Assembly (NCBI RefSeq): GCF_900167115.1
Contig: NZ_FUXZ01000002.1
Location: 186,001-250,000 of the forward strand
Direction of reading: 5' to 3'
Length of the DNA stretch: 64,000 nt
Source: Eubacterium uniforme
GTDB taxonomy: Bacteria > Bacillota > Clostridia > Lachnospirales > Lachnospiraceae
Shown here piece after piece: positions 48,501 through 55,753 of the stretch. The notes below the pieces were generated by a model, which was given only the letters and a program-made list of their open reading frames with translations, was not told where the DNA came from and searched no databases. Positions within the stretch are counted from its first letter, which is position 1. The number at the start of each line of letters is the position of its first letter. Position numbers and translations under genes: made by a program.

Positions 48501-51500
48501 AAATGGTAATGTAACAAAATATGAGTATGATGAAACTGGAAATCTGAAAAAAACCATATATGCTGATGGCACTGTTGAAGAAAGAGATTATGATAAAAAT
48601 GGTAATCTCGTTAGCTTAATTAATAGAAATGGTGATGAGATTTCTTATGAATATGATGCTAATGATAGACTTAAAAAGATTACTGATGGTGACAAAATAA
48701 TTGAATATTCATATGATTTTGCAGGTAGAATAAAAAAGGAAAAATATCCCGAAGGAAAATTCGTCTCTTATGATTATGATAAATCTGGTAATTTGATTAC
48801 AAAAACAGAGAATGAGATTGTAACAAGATATGAGAGAGATGCATTAGGAAGAGTTACTAAGGAAAGTATAGAAAACAGAGCGGTGGATGATAAAGAAACT
48901 GATAAAGAATCCATTGATAGATATAAATATACTTATGATGTCCTTGGTAATATAACCAGTGTTACAGATGGAAGAAATAAAACAGAAAAGTATAAATATT
49001 CTAATAAAGCAAGAGTAAAAGAAGTAACTGATAAAAATGGTAATATTATTAAATTTGAGTATGACAAGAAGGGTAATGTAAAATCAGAAAAATACAATAA
49101 CGGAAAAGTTATAACATACTATTATGATGCATTTAATCAGGTTATAAAAAAAGAATTAAGTAATAATAAAAAAATCACTTTTGAGTATAAGTATGATCTT
49201 TATGGAAATCTAAAAGAATATAAAGATGGCGAAGGACATAAAACATATTATTCATATGATGCTTGTGGTAATAATACAAAAATAACAGATGCGCTCGGTA
49301 ATTATACGGAGTTTACTTATGATGCATTCGGTAATGTAAAGAGTAAAAAATCATCAGGTACAATTGATGAGTCCTATATATATGACTTAAATAATAATCT
49401 TAAGGAGTTAAAAGATTCAAATAAAAACACAACAAAATATACATATGATAGATATTCTAATCTTAAAAGTGAAACTAGATATGACGGCAAGGAAAAAAGA
49501 ACATTTGAATATGAATATGATCTTTTAGATAGATGTAAATCTATTATAAGACCTGATGGAAGTACAGAAAGTTTTGATTATAACTATAATGATAAAGTTA
49601 CAAAGAAAACTGACGGCAATGGTAATGTAACGAATTATTCATATGATTTCAGGGGAAATCTATTAAATGTAACAGATGCTGAAAACGGCAGTGTATCATA
49701 TCAATATGACAAAGAAAATAACCTTACAAAAATCATTAAGGACAAAGATATATTCATAGGATATGAGTATGATGCTAATGGAAATAGAAGTAAGGTTACT
49801 GATGAACTTGGCAATGAAACAGAATATAGTTACGATGTATTCGGAAATATATTATCGGAAGTAAATCCAAAAGGTAGAATTGATTATTCATACGATCTTA
49901 ATGACTGTCTTACTAAAAAGATTGTTGAAACAAAAAAATCAAAGAAAACTACTAAGTATACATTTGATTATGATAATAACGGAAATTTAATAGAGTTACA
50001 CAATGGAGCAAATAAAACAAATATTCAAAGGGACTCTATGGGTAATGTTATTTCTGTTTCAGAAGGAAATACTAAGGTATTATACGAATATGATAAAGAT
50101 TACAGAAAGACCAAAATAAATAATGGTACACAAGCTAAATATGAATACTACAATAATGGTAATGTAAAATCAGTTAAAACTAGTGAAAATGAATGGTCGT
50201 TTGATTACAATGGTTATGATGAACTTATAGAGAAAACTTCTAAAGGTATTAAGGAAAAATTTGAATATGATAAACTGGGAAGATTATTAAAAACATATTC
50301 AAATAATAAATTAACCAAAGTCTTATCATATGATAATGAATCTAATATTATTGGTAAGATTGAAGGTACGAATATTAAATCAGATTCAACAACCAATGGT
50401 AATAAAACAACAAGCGGTATAGATTCATTAAAGATATTTGATGATTATTCTGGTTATGAAAATATTTACATCTATGATTATGATAAGAGTGGACGATTAA
50501 AGTCAGAAAAGAATAGTATAAACGGTAAAAATAATACTATTTTATATGAATATGATGGTCGTGACAACATTATTAGTGAGAAGAACGGCAATACATCAAT
50601 TGAGTATAATTATGATGACGCTGACAGACTTTTAGAAAGAATTGAAAAGTCCTCTGGAAGTAATATCGTTAATAAAAAAATTGATTATTCATATGATGAT
50701 AATGGTAATTTAATAAGTGAGTCTTTAGGTAAGACTAAAGTGACTGGCAATAAATATGTGTCTTATGAGAAAAAGTTTGATGTTAATGCTGAGGATAAGA
50801 TAGTTAATTCATCGGTTACATCAATATTTGAAAACTCTTCAGGAAGTTTGATAAAAACTAAAAATACTGTAGAAGAAAGCATTAATGCAGAATATATCTA
50901 TAATGGGCTTGGCCTATTAGAAGAAAAAAGTATTACCAAAAACAATAAAAATAGTGAAAGCATAAATGCAATTATATCTTCAAGTGTTTCTGAAAATATA
51001 ACAGAGTACAATAAAAAAGAGAATTACATTTATGATTATACATCTGAAAATCCATGTGTATTAGGTTCATATTCATCTGTTAACAAGAATGTAAGTAAAA
51101 TAGATAGTAAACTTGGATTGTTAGGTATTACTTATAGTGAGAATGATAGTAATACTGAAAAAACTTATAGTATAGATAATAAATATGTCTATGCAAATGA
51201 TAAAAAGATTGCCTCAATTTTAGATGTTAGTAGCAATGTGAAACTAACTAAAAATACATATGGTGGAACAAAAAATAATAAAAAATTAAAATCATCATCA
51301 AGTGATGAAAAATCAGATGCAAAAGCATTTGAACTTGATATTGTATGTGACGAACGTGGCAGTGTAACAGATGCATATGATGTAAATGGTAAAAACATAT
51401 CAAAAATAGATTATGATTCATATGGTAATATATCAAATATAAATGTAAAAAATGTACTTGCAGATGAATCATCCATAGATGATGAACTTACAATAGGAAA

Positions 51501-52605
51501 TATAATTGATGATGAGTTAAATAATTCTGATATTTTACCATCATATACTACATATCTGTATTCAGATGAATTAAAATCATCTACAAACGAAGTTAATAAA
51601 TATACAACATGGTATGCATATGAAAGATTCTATAGTACAATAGATAAGAGATTCATAAATAAGGATCCGGTTGTAAGTCTTTATGAAAAAGAAAGAGTAA
51701 ATAGTTACATATACGCAGGAGATAATCCTTTAAAGAACATAGATCCAGACGGAAGAAGCTTTATATGTAAGGTTGTAAATAGTACGGTCTTTAAAAAAGC
51801 AATGGATTTATGTGAAGGAATATATGATGTTACAAGTTTTGCATTAAATAGAGCATATAAGGATGTTGTAAAACCACTTACAGATATCTATAATAAAGCA
51901 AGTGACATTATGGATAAGATTCCAACACCAGTTAAAATTGTCGCTGGATTAGTAGGTGGAGCAATAGCCATAGGAACAGGAATTGCACCAGCGATAGTTG
52001 CAGGAACGATGATAAAAGCTGCTGTGTCAGGAGCAGTAATATCAGGAGCAATGTATGGAGTATCATCATTGTTTACAGGAAACTTCGATAAGAAAGAGTT
52101 TGTAAACAGTATGTTACATGGTGCGACTGATATGTTCATGATTTCAGGTGTAACACTTGGAGTTAAAGGTGTTGTTGATAGTGTTGCTAGAAATAGTGGA
52201 AGAATAAAGAATTTCCTTGTAAATGAAAGTGGAGAGATTTCGATAAGTAAAGGGGAAAGTAAAGCTGACGTATTAGCTCAAAATAGAGCAAAAGGAAGAG
52301 CATTCGAGCAACAAGAATTTGCTAAATTTAAATCCCAAAATAAAAAAGCAGTTGAGCAGATTACTGTAAAAACATCTTCTAGTGTTAGAACAAGAGTTGA
52401 TGCAATTGGTTTAGATGCAAATGGAAATGTTGTAATAAATGAATATAAATCGTCATTGACAGCGCCATTAACAGATAATCAAAAAATTGCATTTCCTGAG
52501 ATTTTCGAAAGTGGTGCAACAGTTGTTGGAAACGGCAAAGGTATATTTTCTGGTGGATACCAAATTCCGCCAGGTACAAAAGTAACGATAATTCGACCAG
52601 AGTAG
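42562..52605 (+). CDS. Secreted giant YD-repeat (RHS-like) polymorphic toxin with PD-(D/E)xK nuclease tip
   Basis: The start at ATG 42562 has GAAAGGA 11 bases upstream; in-frame starts at 42535/42541 overlap that site. The 3347-residue protein has a signal peptide (cleavage near VFA, residue 40), a beta-helix-like region with GGAI repeats (about 150-480), a SpaA/Cna_B-type domain (574-673), a PKD domain (677-760), further beta domains, a DUF6531-like entry with GDPVNMLTGAF (about 1227), then dozens of YD repeats (about 1500-2730). The RHS core end (FYSTIDKRFINKDPV, NSYIYAGDNPLKNIDPDG) is near 3018-3065, followed by a glycine/alanine-rich pre-toxin segment and a C-terminal toxin. The toxin shows Asp3280...Glu3294-x-Lys3296, the PD-(D/E)xK nuclease motif. 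Two immunity candidates follow immediately. Contact-dependent or short-range antagonism is inferred from the family. Confidence 0.9.
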   Translation: MRRIIGNFKNNKKLGIGKRFVAVLLSSALLFTSFDLQVFADELNNGKNFFYCGEKYETIYDVLEEAREKGDKNIDITAYDDIVIDKEIVVNSDENISIISEIDNDNNDNENDDKDKLKIRFSDEYDFSKNNTGKSYLFNIKNGAKLSIDGYKLEVNCENLTMEKNFIDNYGEFDFRNSEIRDIVPKKRNGYSFIRSYNGVFDFYGSSVYNVWNLYFIYVNHDMKATISGGKFEKFNVGGGYGSFIGGEYGKVIAKDIEVKDAHAFLGGAICAKFLCIYNSKFVDCDGSHSGGAIRTSNNAEIINCTCEDCYCSNRNTRDMAIDSMGTTDIYGITIKGDNRVGGILLQSGKLTLHKSGEYEFENFGKVKTNRNVIENAIDRGLCVENKRDDNTGIIEQADFINNKYKVNNDGKIISVGGAIENHQTLILDDVKFEGNETGRTTLYNEIECNEGDDIYNDNKLILKSNVKFCDDNVNIFLAKDRYVTVKDNLNNHFDENTKINVAVGENVGDDFRRIVKYESNDDTNENDDLTSTAYEMAVSKTWNIVNIADKYKKNIGSNENSIGLYSNIFEQEVKVINDKGESVSNVSFDLYKKLSEGDNSEVIDVDNKYKNYYKLANTKASDKNGKILIERLTEGKYFIKVKDTAEGYDGDAESFFEVGKSENVDTITVNLGHFNEAPIANISVSDDDIKVYKKVSFSGEGSTDDEGIAKYIWRIDDKLLEGKNVTYKFSEEGLYIVSLTVTDNKGRTGSATKKIKVTSSGLDKIDVEVKSTETDGFIKNATIYITDEDNEKIADKILPLGIGTFYSTHGQKINVIAMADGYDMRSTSLVCKGEGKITLYLSTRNTIQGEIKVKELTLEEMKDAGIDVGADENKQIVKYSLNLSFVRIRKGKKEKKPYDFYVDKKTNKVVVGGFSGTTSSKDGEVEIITKSDKFGNVYLMVINGTNKWLKDMFEVELIVINTSKVEIAKDTKATIKLPDGLSLAKMATGSNETEVEMGDIDVNASKSAVWYVRGDVDGTYYVSADVTGKMHTKDTEEESEGNIAVDDHEFSYTFVSDKPLNVTMQSALGVIISLSKTAATGDTYTVGFNYYNKSTKSIYGLEFDIEGDTQVSPGQTTFQNGIMIVGNAGDSFEDRDLNLLEGEEVNDNYVEELKPGEFVRVSYATTITFLDSNKKAVITELVGWALSILEGSTASMDVSFNVTRTEKDDANYEKAYAEGVDMFSGDPVNMLTGAFEGEFEDIKISGYKDLSFKRLYNSLSEDNVGFGKGWSHNYNYQVVSTGSYNDTSLSANDFIIGDNEKVDVVFADNNPTDYIRIKYPDGKIYTFTKVTDKLNSELEYKDLSSGMYQCNDGKTLKVVRQNGKTNKVILNDKGVVYTFDENKHLVSIEDVEGFETKLTYDGGFLSQISNDWFDINLSWNFVSNTIESVIYTNGDEKYVNKYKYEDTYLTGCMNSNEKWEEYTYVDVKKENTEIDGENSTPKDDFESTKLLKTISDYKGNEVLKNTYDKNGRVVVQITAGKGTYSYNYNDEDRINTQTGYKSGKRIVKYNEDNQIISDVRKDDKGVSYDKTKYEYNAKGLPMIITENGEEKKIIYNEFGDISYIEYEDDTTEEYQYDAKKGFLLTKVKDRIDNVIEYSYSGNLLKKKVDGNKNEFFYFYDDSNRLIEEKHGDKIYSEISYNKDGRVKNIKEDKYVTSFTYDAIGDVKTSKCGDYEYKYNYDNCRNLLSETDEKGNTFYYGLDDNGNVVSTTDRRNNTEVRKLEDSGNVEELIDRMKYKTKYVYDNFGYLSKEINDAGDNVVYKYDAYGNIVSKTDERGKTWRFEYDNQGRCIAQINPLDERTEYSYDKNGNVKSKIIYDSKNPDEKYKYSYNYDAVGRLVDEVDIYGNKKHYEYDGNGNVSLYVDEEGFTTYNKYDENNNLIYSQTADKVITYSVDSKGNIKNLTVKGIDENDHEVEVENHTRKYEYDLRGNISKCTDENGNVTKYEYDETGNLKKTIYADGTVEERDYDKNGNLVSLINRNGDEISYEYDANDRLKKITDGDKIIEYSYDFAGRIKKEKYPEGKFVSYDYDKSGNLITKTENEIVTRYERDALGRVTKESIENRAVDDKETDKESIDRYKYTYDVLGNITSVTDGRNKTEKYKYSNKARVKEVTDKNGNIIKFEYDKKGNVKSEKYNNGKVITYYYDAFNQVIKKELSNNKKITFEYKYDLYGNLKEYKDGEGHKTYYSYDACGNNTKITDALGNYTEFTYDAFGNVKSKKSSGTIDESYIYDLNNNLKELKDSNKNTTKYTYDRYSNLKSETRYDGKEKRTFEYEYDLLDRCKSIIRPDGSTESFDYNYNDKVTKKTDGNGNVTNYSYDFRGNLLNVTDAENGSVSYQYDKENNLTKIIKDKDIFIGYEYDANGNRSKVTDELGNETEYSYDVFGNILSEVNPKGRIDYSYDLNDCLTKKIVETKKSKKTTKYTFDYDNNGNLIELHNGANKTNIQRDSMGNVISVSEGNTKVLYEYDKDYRKTKINNGTQAKYEYYNNGNVKSVKTSENEWSFDYNGYDELIEKTSKGIKEKFEYDKLGRLLKTYSNNKLTKVLSYDNESNIIGKIEGTNIKSDSTTNGNKTTSGIDSLKIFDDYSGYENIYIYDYDKSGRLKSEKNSINGKNNTILYEYDGRDNIISEKNGNTSIEYNYDDADRLLERIEKSSGSNIVNKKIDYSYDDNGNLISESLGKTKVTGNKYVSYEKKFDVNAEDKIVNSSVTSIFENSSGSLIKTKNTVEESINAEYIYNGLGLLEEKSITKNNKNSESINAIISSSVSENITEYNKKENYIYDYTSENPCVLGSYSSVNKNVSKIDSKLGLLGITYSENDSNTEKTYSIDNKYVYANDKKIASILDVSSNVKLTKNTYGGTKNNKKLKSSSSDEKSDAKAFELDIVCDERGSVTDAYDVNGKNISKIDYDSYGNISNINVKNVLADESSIDDELTIGNIIDDELNNSDILPSYTTYLYSDELKSSTNEVNKYTTWYAYERFYSTIDKRFINKDPVVSLYEKERVNSYIYAGDNPLKNIDPDGRSFICKVVNSTVFKKAMDLCEGIYDVTSFALNRAYKDVVKPLTDIYNKASDIMDKIPTPVKIVAGLVGGAIAIGTGIAPAIVAGTMIKAAVSGAVISGAMYGVSSLFTGNFDKKEFVNSMLHGATDMFMISGVTLGVKGVVDSVARNSGRIKNFLVNESGEISISKGESKADVLAQNRAKGRAFEQQEFAKFKSQNKKAVEQITVKTSSSVRTRVDAIGLDANGNVVINEYKSSLTAPLTDNQKIAFPEIFESGATVVGNGKGIFSGGYQIPPGTKVTIIRPE
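51613..52260 (+). repeat. RHS core end/pre-toxin repeat, copy 1 (expressed)
   Basis: About 650 bp, from the TATGCATATGAAAG segment through the pre-toxin, recur nearly unchanged and in the same reading frame at 54007-54656 and, over about 590 bp, at 56507-57100. Sequence after each copy is unrelated. The copies differ by scattered substitutions, for example GATCCGGTT, GATCCAGTT and GATCCTGTA. Confidence 0.93.
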
Positions 52606-52613
52606 GAGGCATT

Positions 52614-52958
52614 ATGTCTGTAGTAGATAATAAAACGGTAGACGGCATTGCATTAACTTATGATAAGAATGGGATAGTTCTATTGATAACTGATCATTTA
52701 GATTGGAGTGATGAATATCAGCATCTAATGATGTTGCAAGAAAAGATTAATGTATATATTACCTTTCTTGAGCAGAAACAATATGAGAAAATCTACAAAG
52801 GGGAAGAAATAGCATATGGAGTTATAGAGATTCATTTCTTACATAATTTAACCGTTAATGCGAAAAAATTTTTACAATCAGTTCAAAATCAAGTTGCTGA
52901 ATTGGGTATAAAGATTCAATATAGTGTTTCACAGGAGGAAACAGATGAAACTAGATAA
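52614..52958 (+). CDS. Candidate immunity protein 1 (DUF6572-like)
   Basis: A 114-residue cytoplasmic protein starting six bases after the RHS stop region, with AGGAGG overlapping that stop. It begins MSVVDNKTVDGIALTYDKNG and has LLITDHLDW and EYQHLMMLQEKINVYITFLEQKQ, which matches my memory of the DUF6572 family. Position directly after a nuclease-tipped toxin makes a cognate immunity protein the simplest reading. It overlaps the next gene by 14 bp. Confidence 0.72.
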   Translation: MSVVDNKTVDGIALTYDKNGIVLLITDHLDWSDEYQHLMMLQEKINVYITFLEQKQYEKIYKGEEIAYGVIEIHFLHNLTVNAKKFLQSVQNQVAELGIKIQYSVSQEETDETR

Positions 52959-53520
52959 AAATCAGCAAAAGAAATTAATTAATGCAATATACATCTCTTC
53001 AAATGGCAGAGAATACAAAACAAAGAAAAACACCATTTATAAGGTAATAGATAAGGCTTTTATTCATTGCGATTTCCTTATTGTAAATTCGCAGAAATTA
53101 GTTTATCGAATTTATATTAAAAATTATGATTATGATGATATTTTTTGGGAGATTATGCAAATGTCATCTAATAGCAAAAAAAACGATTCGCTAAGGGCAA
53201 TAGGTGCTTTTAAGGCTCCTTCGGTTTTGTTGAAAAAGGGAGAAGTTGAGCTTACAGAGAAATATGAAGAACAAGCAAAATATCTTGTTGGATTAGTAGA
53301 TGAATGTAGTCATAATTTCATGGAAAAGTATGATATTGATGAGTATGTTACCGTATATGAAGACGGTATGGATAAGAAAGTGTTAAAATGTTTAGCTTAT
53401 ATTCATATGAATAATATTGAGCAAGCTATAAAAATAGCAGTAAATTCGATTAATGATGGTAATAGGGGGAATTATGTGAATGGTGGCAAAGCCTTTTTTG
53501 AGTGGATACAGATGCTTTAA
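52945..53520 (+). CDS. Candidate immunity protein 2, unrecognised family
   Basis: The ATG at 52945 sits six bases after AGGAGG; an upstream in-frame ATG at 52924 lies before that site. The protein has 191 residues, is cytoplasmic, and has mixed alpha/beta composition (VIDKAFIHCDFLIVNSQKLVYRIYIKNYDYDDIFW, then a helical C-terminal half ending GGKAFFEWIQML). I do not recognise the family; the start loosely resembles DUF4304-like proteins. Its 14-bp overlap with the first immunity candidate suggests it belongs to the expressed toxin module, either as a second immunity factor or one left by an earlier tip. Confidence 0.6.
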   Translation: MKLDKNQQKKLINAIYISSNGREYKTKKNTIYKVIDKAFIHCDFLIVNSQKLVYRIYIKNYDYDDIFWEIMQMSSNSKKNDSLRAIGAFKAPSVLLKKGEVELTEKYEEQAKYLVGLVDECSHNFMEKYDIDEYVTVYEDGMDKKVLKCLAYIHMNNIEQAIKIAVNSINDGNRGNYVNGGKAFFEWIQML

Positions 53521-53693
53521 TGGAACATTCTCAATTTTTCTGATAAACGACAATTTCGATAAAATTGTCTCAAGCATCACAAATTTCTAAAAGCAGGAAA
53601 AGTTATGCCATACTATATTTCTTCCAATGGCTCTGCCGGTAGGCATTTTATGGGTTATGTCGCTTTTGAACGGCATAACCCCTTTAATGATTG
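53521..53693. other. Non-coding gap with a hairpin after the first immunity pair
   Basis: No gene is visible. A hairpin GGGTTATGTCG (53652-53662) / CGGCATAACCC (53671-53681), 11 bp with one wobble and an 8-nt loop, follows a small TGCC-GGTA-GGCA hairpin (53634-53645). The T tract after it is poor, so it may be a weak terminator or a structured transcript end. Confidence 0.5.
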
Positions 53694-53717
53694 ATGATTG
53701 TCAATATTTTAGCACCA

Positions 53718-53739
53718 CCCCTCCCTCAACCCTAACCCC
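53718..53739 (-). other. Canonical G-quadruplex motif on the minus strand
   Basis: The minus strand reads GGGG-TTA-GGG-TTGA-GGG-A-GGGG: four runs of at least three G with loops of 3, 4 and 1. Plus-strand C runs are at 53718-53721, 53723-53725, 53730-53732 and 53736-53739. Copies B and C of the element have lost or never had four runs. Confidence 0.75.
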
Positions 53740-53930
53740 AACTAAAGTAAATTCAACCACCATTCCGAACCCGAATCACCTCTCAACTACTCTAATGTCA
53801 GTCGATGAAGGTGAGGGTAGCGAGTTACGGTAGTAACAAGCAAAATATAGCGTTTTAGCCCCAGTTGTGAATACTTAAGTAAAACTGAATAATGAATCTT
53901 CAGTTTATTACCATTATGCTGATATCAAAG

Positions 53931-53984
53931 CACTCTTAACAAAATTATTATGGGGTACCTCATATATTGTTAAGAGTGTTTTTT
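53931..53984 (+). terminator. Terminator hairpin at the end of element A
   Basis: CACTCTTAACA (53931-53941) pairs perfectly with TGTTAAGAGTG (53968-53978), followed by TTTTTT. It lies 23 bp before the displaced tip frame begins. Confidence 0.75.
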
Positions 53985-54003
53985 ATAGTATTTGCTGAAA
54001 TAA

Positions 54004-54978
54004 AAATATGCATATGAAAGATTCTATAGTACAATAGATAAGAGATTCATAAATAAGGATCCAGTTGTAAGTCTTTATGAAAAAGAAAGAGTAAATAGTT
54101 ACATATACGCAGGAGATAATCCTTTAAAGAACATAGATCCGGACGGAAGAAGCTTTATATGTAAAGTTGTAAATAGTACGGTCTTTAAGAAAGCAATGGA
54201 TTTATGTGAAGGAATATATGATGTTACAAGTTTTGCGTTAAATAGAGCATATAAGGATGTTATAAAACCACTTGCAGATATCTATAATAAAGCAAGTGAC
54301 ATTATGGATAAGATTCCAACACCAGTAAAAATTGCCGCTGGATTAGTAGGTGGAGCAATAGCCATTGGAACAGGAATTGCACCAGCGATAGTTGCGGGAA
54401 CGATGATAAAAGCTGCTGTGTCAGGAGCAGTAATATCAGGAGCAATGTATGGAGTATCATCATTGTTTACAGGAAACTTCGATAAGAAAGAGTTTGTAAA
54501 TAGTATGCTTCATGGTGCGACTGATATGTTCATGATTTCAGGTGTAACACTTGGAGTTAAAGGTGCTGTTGATTGTGTTACTAGAAATAGTGGTAGAATA
54601 AAGAGTTTCCTTGCAAATGAAAGTGGAGAGATTTCGGTAAGTAGGGGTGGAAGTGATGTGGTTTCATGGTCAAACCATGGATATAAGCATTTTCCTAATA
54701 AAAATACATTGTGGAAAGATATTGTGAAATCAACTAAAACTGGACCAGCGAAATACTCATTTGATATTCAAGATGTTGAAGTTTTTGAAAGAGCAGCTTG
54801 GGAATCGGGTACTCCAGTAACGAATGGGAAAAACTGGAGAGTAAATAAATATGATACAACAATTGGTGCTGTAAATGGAAAGGAAACAGTTTATGTAAGG
54901 ATAGAGAATAGTTCTAATACAATACATGGTCATCCTATATCTGAGTCTGAATATAATAAACTGTTGAAAGAACATTAG
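54004..54978 (+). CDS. Displaced RHS toxin tip, cassette 2 (no normal start), RNase-like toxin domain
   Basis: The frame is open from just after the TAA at 54001 to 54978, but has no ATG, GTG or TTG before an internal ATG at 54196 without a good binding site. The first ~215 codons repeat the RHS core end and pre-toxin of the expressed gene (YAYERFYSTIDKRF onward). From about 54657 a new domain follows: SWSNHGYKHFPNKNTLW, ERAAWESGTPV, KYDTTIGAVNGKETVYVRIE and a final TIHGHP. Paired histidines and a basic-aromatic layout suggest a small RNase of the barnase/EndoU/colicin E5-RelE kind, but I cannot name the family. With a terminator upstream and no start, it is probably silent until recombined onto the expressed rhs gene. 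Confidence 0.75.
   Translation, partial: KYAYERFYSTIDKRFINKDPVVSLYEKERVNSYIYAGDNPLKNIDPDGRSFICKVVNSTVFKKAMDLCEGIYDVTSFALNRAYKDVIKPLADIYNKASDIMDKIPTPVKIAAGLVGGAIAIGTGIAPAIVAGTMIKAAVSGAVISGAMYGVSSLFTGNFDKKEFVNSMLHGATDMFMISGVTLGVKGAVDCVTRNSGRIKSFLANESGEISVSRGGSDVVSWSNHGYKHFPNKNTLWKDIVKSTKTGPAKYSFDIQDVEVFERAAWESGTPVTNGKNWRVNKYDTTIGAVNGKETVYVRIENSSNTIHGHPISESEYNKLLKEH
54007..54656 (+). repeat. RHS core end/pre-toxin repeat, copy 2
   Basis: Near-identical to 51613-52260 in the same frame. Small coding changes include Val to Ile and Thr to Ala around DVIKPLADIY. Confidence 0.93.
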
Positions 54979-54997
54979 AAATTAGAGGGCGTGATTT

Positions 54998-55333
54998 ATG
55001 TTAATAAGTAATAATATTTTTTATCCAGGTAAGGTGAATTATAATACATTTAATATTGATTTTGATAAACTATTCGTAGCACAAGAGGATGAGTTAAATG
55101 AAGATTTGGTGCAGGTTGAATATAAGGGAAACTATATTCTTGATATTGGTTGGTATCCTGAAGGTGATGTTAATGGAAGAATCATAATTCAATTAATACG
55201 TAATAGTGAATGGGATAATCCTATAGTTAAGGAGAAATGCTTAGATAAAGAATCTTTTTTCGAAAGCATTAATCGTATAATGTCAATTATTGAAAGTATT
55301 ACAGAGAGTGAAGATGAATGTCATCAAGAATAA
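54998..55333 (+). CDS. Candidate immunity protein of cassette 2
   Basis: A 111-residue cytoplasmic protein, 19 bp after the cassette 2 toxin, with AGAGGG eight bases before the ATG. It contains YKGNYILDIGWYPEGDVNG followed by RIIIQLIRNSEWDNP and an acidic helical end, a pattern I associate with small immunity proteins without a firm family name. It is intact although the toxin in front of it lacks a start. The 3' end overlaps the following broken gene by 20 bp. Confidence 0.7.
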   Translation: MLISNNIFYPGKVNYNTFNIDFDKLFVAQEDELNEDLVQVEYKGNYILDIGWYPEGDVNGRIIIQLIRNSEWDNPIVKEKCLDKESFFESINRIMSIIESITESEDECHQE

Positions 55334-55753
55334 GAGAATATTTAAGTATCTGCTGATGATGGTCGTCAGTCTGCTTCTAGTACTGGGAGTTTCAATAGGG
55401 GTATCGGCAAGCACTAATTATGATAGGTAAAAAGCGGATGCTCGTATAACCATAAGTGAAAGACTCTCTGTCAAGGGTGGAAGAAAAGTTGGAACGTATG
55501 GCGAATTAACAGCCGAAGGATATAAAGATGCTCATCATATAATACAAGACGCGGCTGTAAGAGATATTGATGGATATGATATGATGTAAGCTCCTGCTAT
55601 TCAATTAGTAGGACCATCCAACAAAAATTATCATATATTGTATCAGATTATAGAAAAGCAGGTTTTTCTGATAATACTATTAATAGCGTTTTGGAACAAC
55701 AATATCATATGTTGGATAAATTAGGTGTATCATACGAAAGAATAAAATATTAA
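55314..55753 (+). pseudogene. Broken signal peptide-AHH nuclease toxin gene
   Basis: From ATG 55314 (AGAGAG upstream) the frame encodes a strong signal peptide (KYLLMMVVSLLLVLGVSIGV, then SAS) and stops at TAA 55428. The same frame continues with LSVKGGRKVGTYGELTAEG and YKDAHHIIQDAAVRDIDGYD (Ala-His-His at 55530-55538) to a second TAA at 55587, then APAIQLVGPSN. After a frameshift near 55620-55632 another frame completes IVSDYRKAGFSD...ERIKY to the TAA at 55751. AHHII fits the AHH nuclease family of the HNH/Endo VII group. Two stops and a shift show decay of an ancestral secreted protein of about 146 residues, or of a recombined tip. No RHS segment is present. The end overlaps the SUKH gene start by one base. 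Confidence 0.75.

Larger units (their letters stand above)
53694..54003 (+). repeat. Inter-cassette repeat element, copy A
   Basis: It starts ATGATTGTCAATA, contains a C-rich stretch, the conserved AATGTCAGTCGATGAAGGTG and CGAGTTACGG block, and ends with a terminator hairpin just before a displaced RHS tip. Related copies are at 56189-56503 and 58053-58365. No convincing protein frame is conserved among copies. It is more C-rich than its surroundings. Confidence 0.85.

Noticed and set aside
47080-50740. Tandem DNA repeats within the RHS gene taken as CRISPR or satellite
   Set aside because: They are degenerate YD protein repeats in frame, without constant repeat length or spacers.
53627-53833. 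68-residue frame on the + strand inside repeat element A
   Set aside because: No ribosome-binding site, proline/threonine-rich low-complexity translation, and the frame is not kept in element copies B and C.
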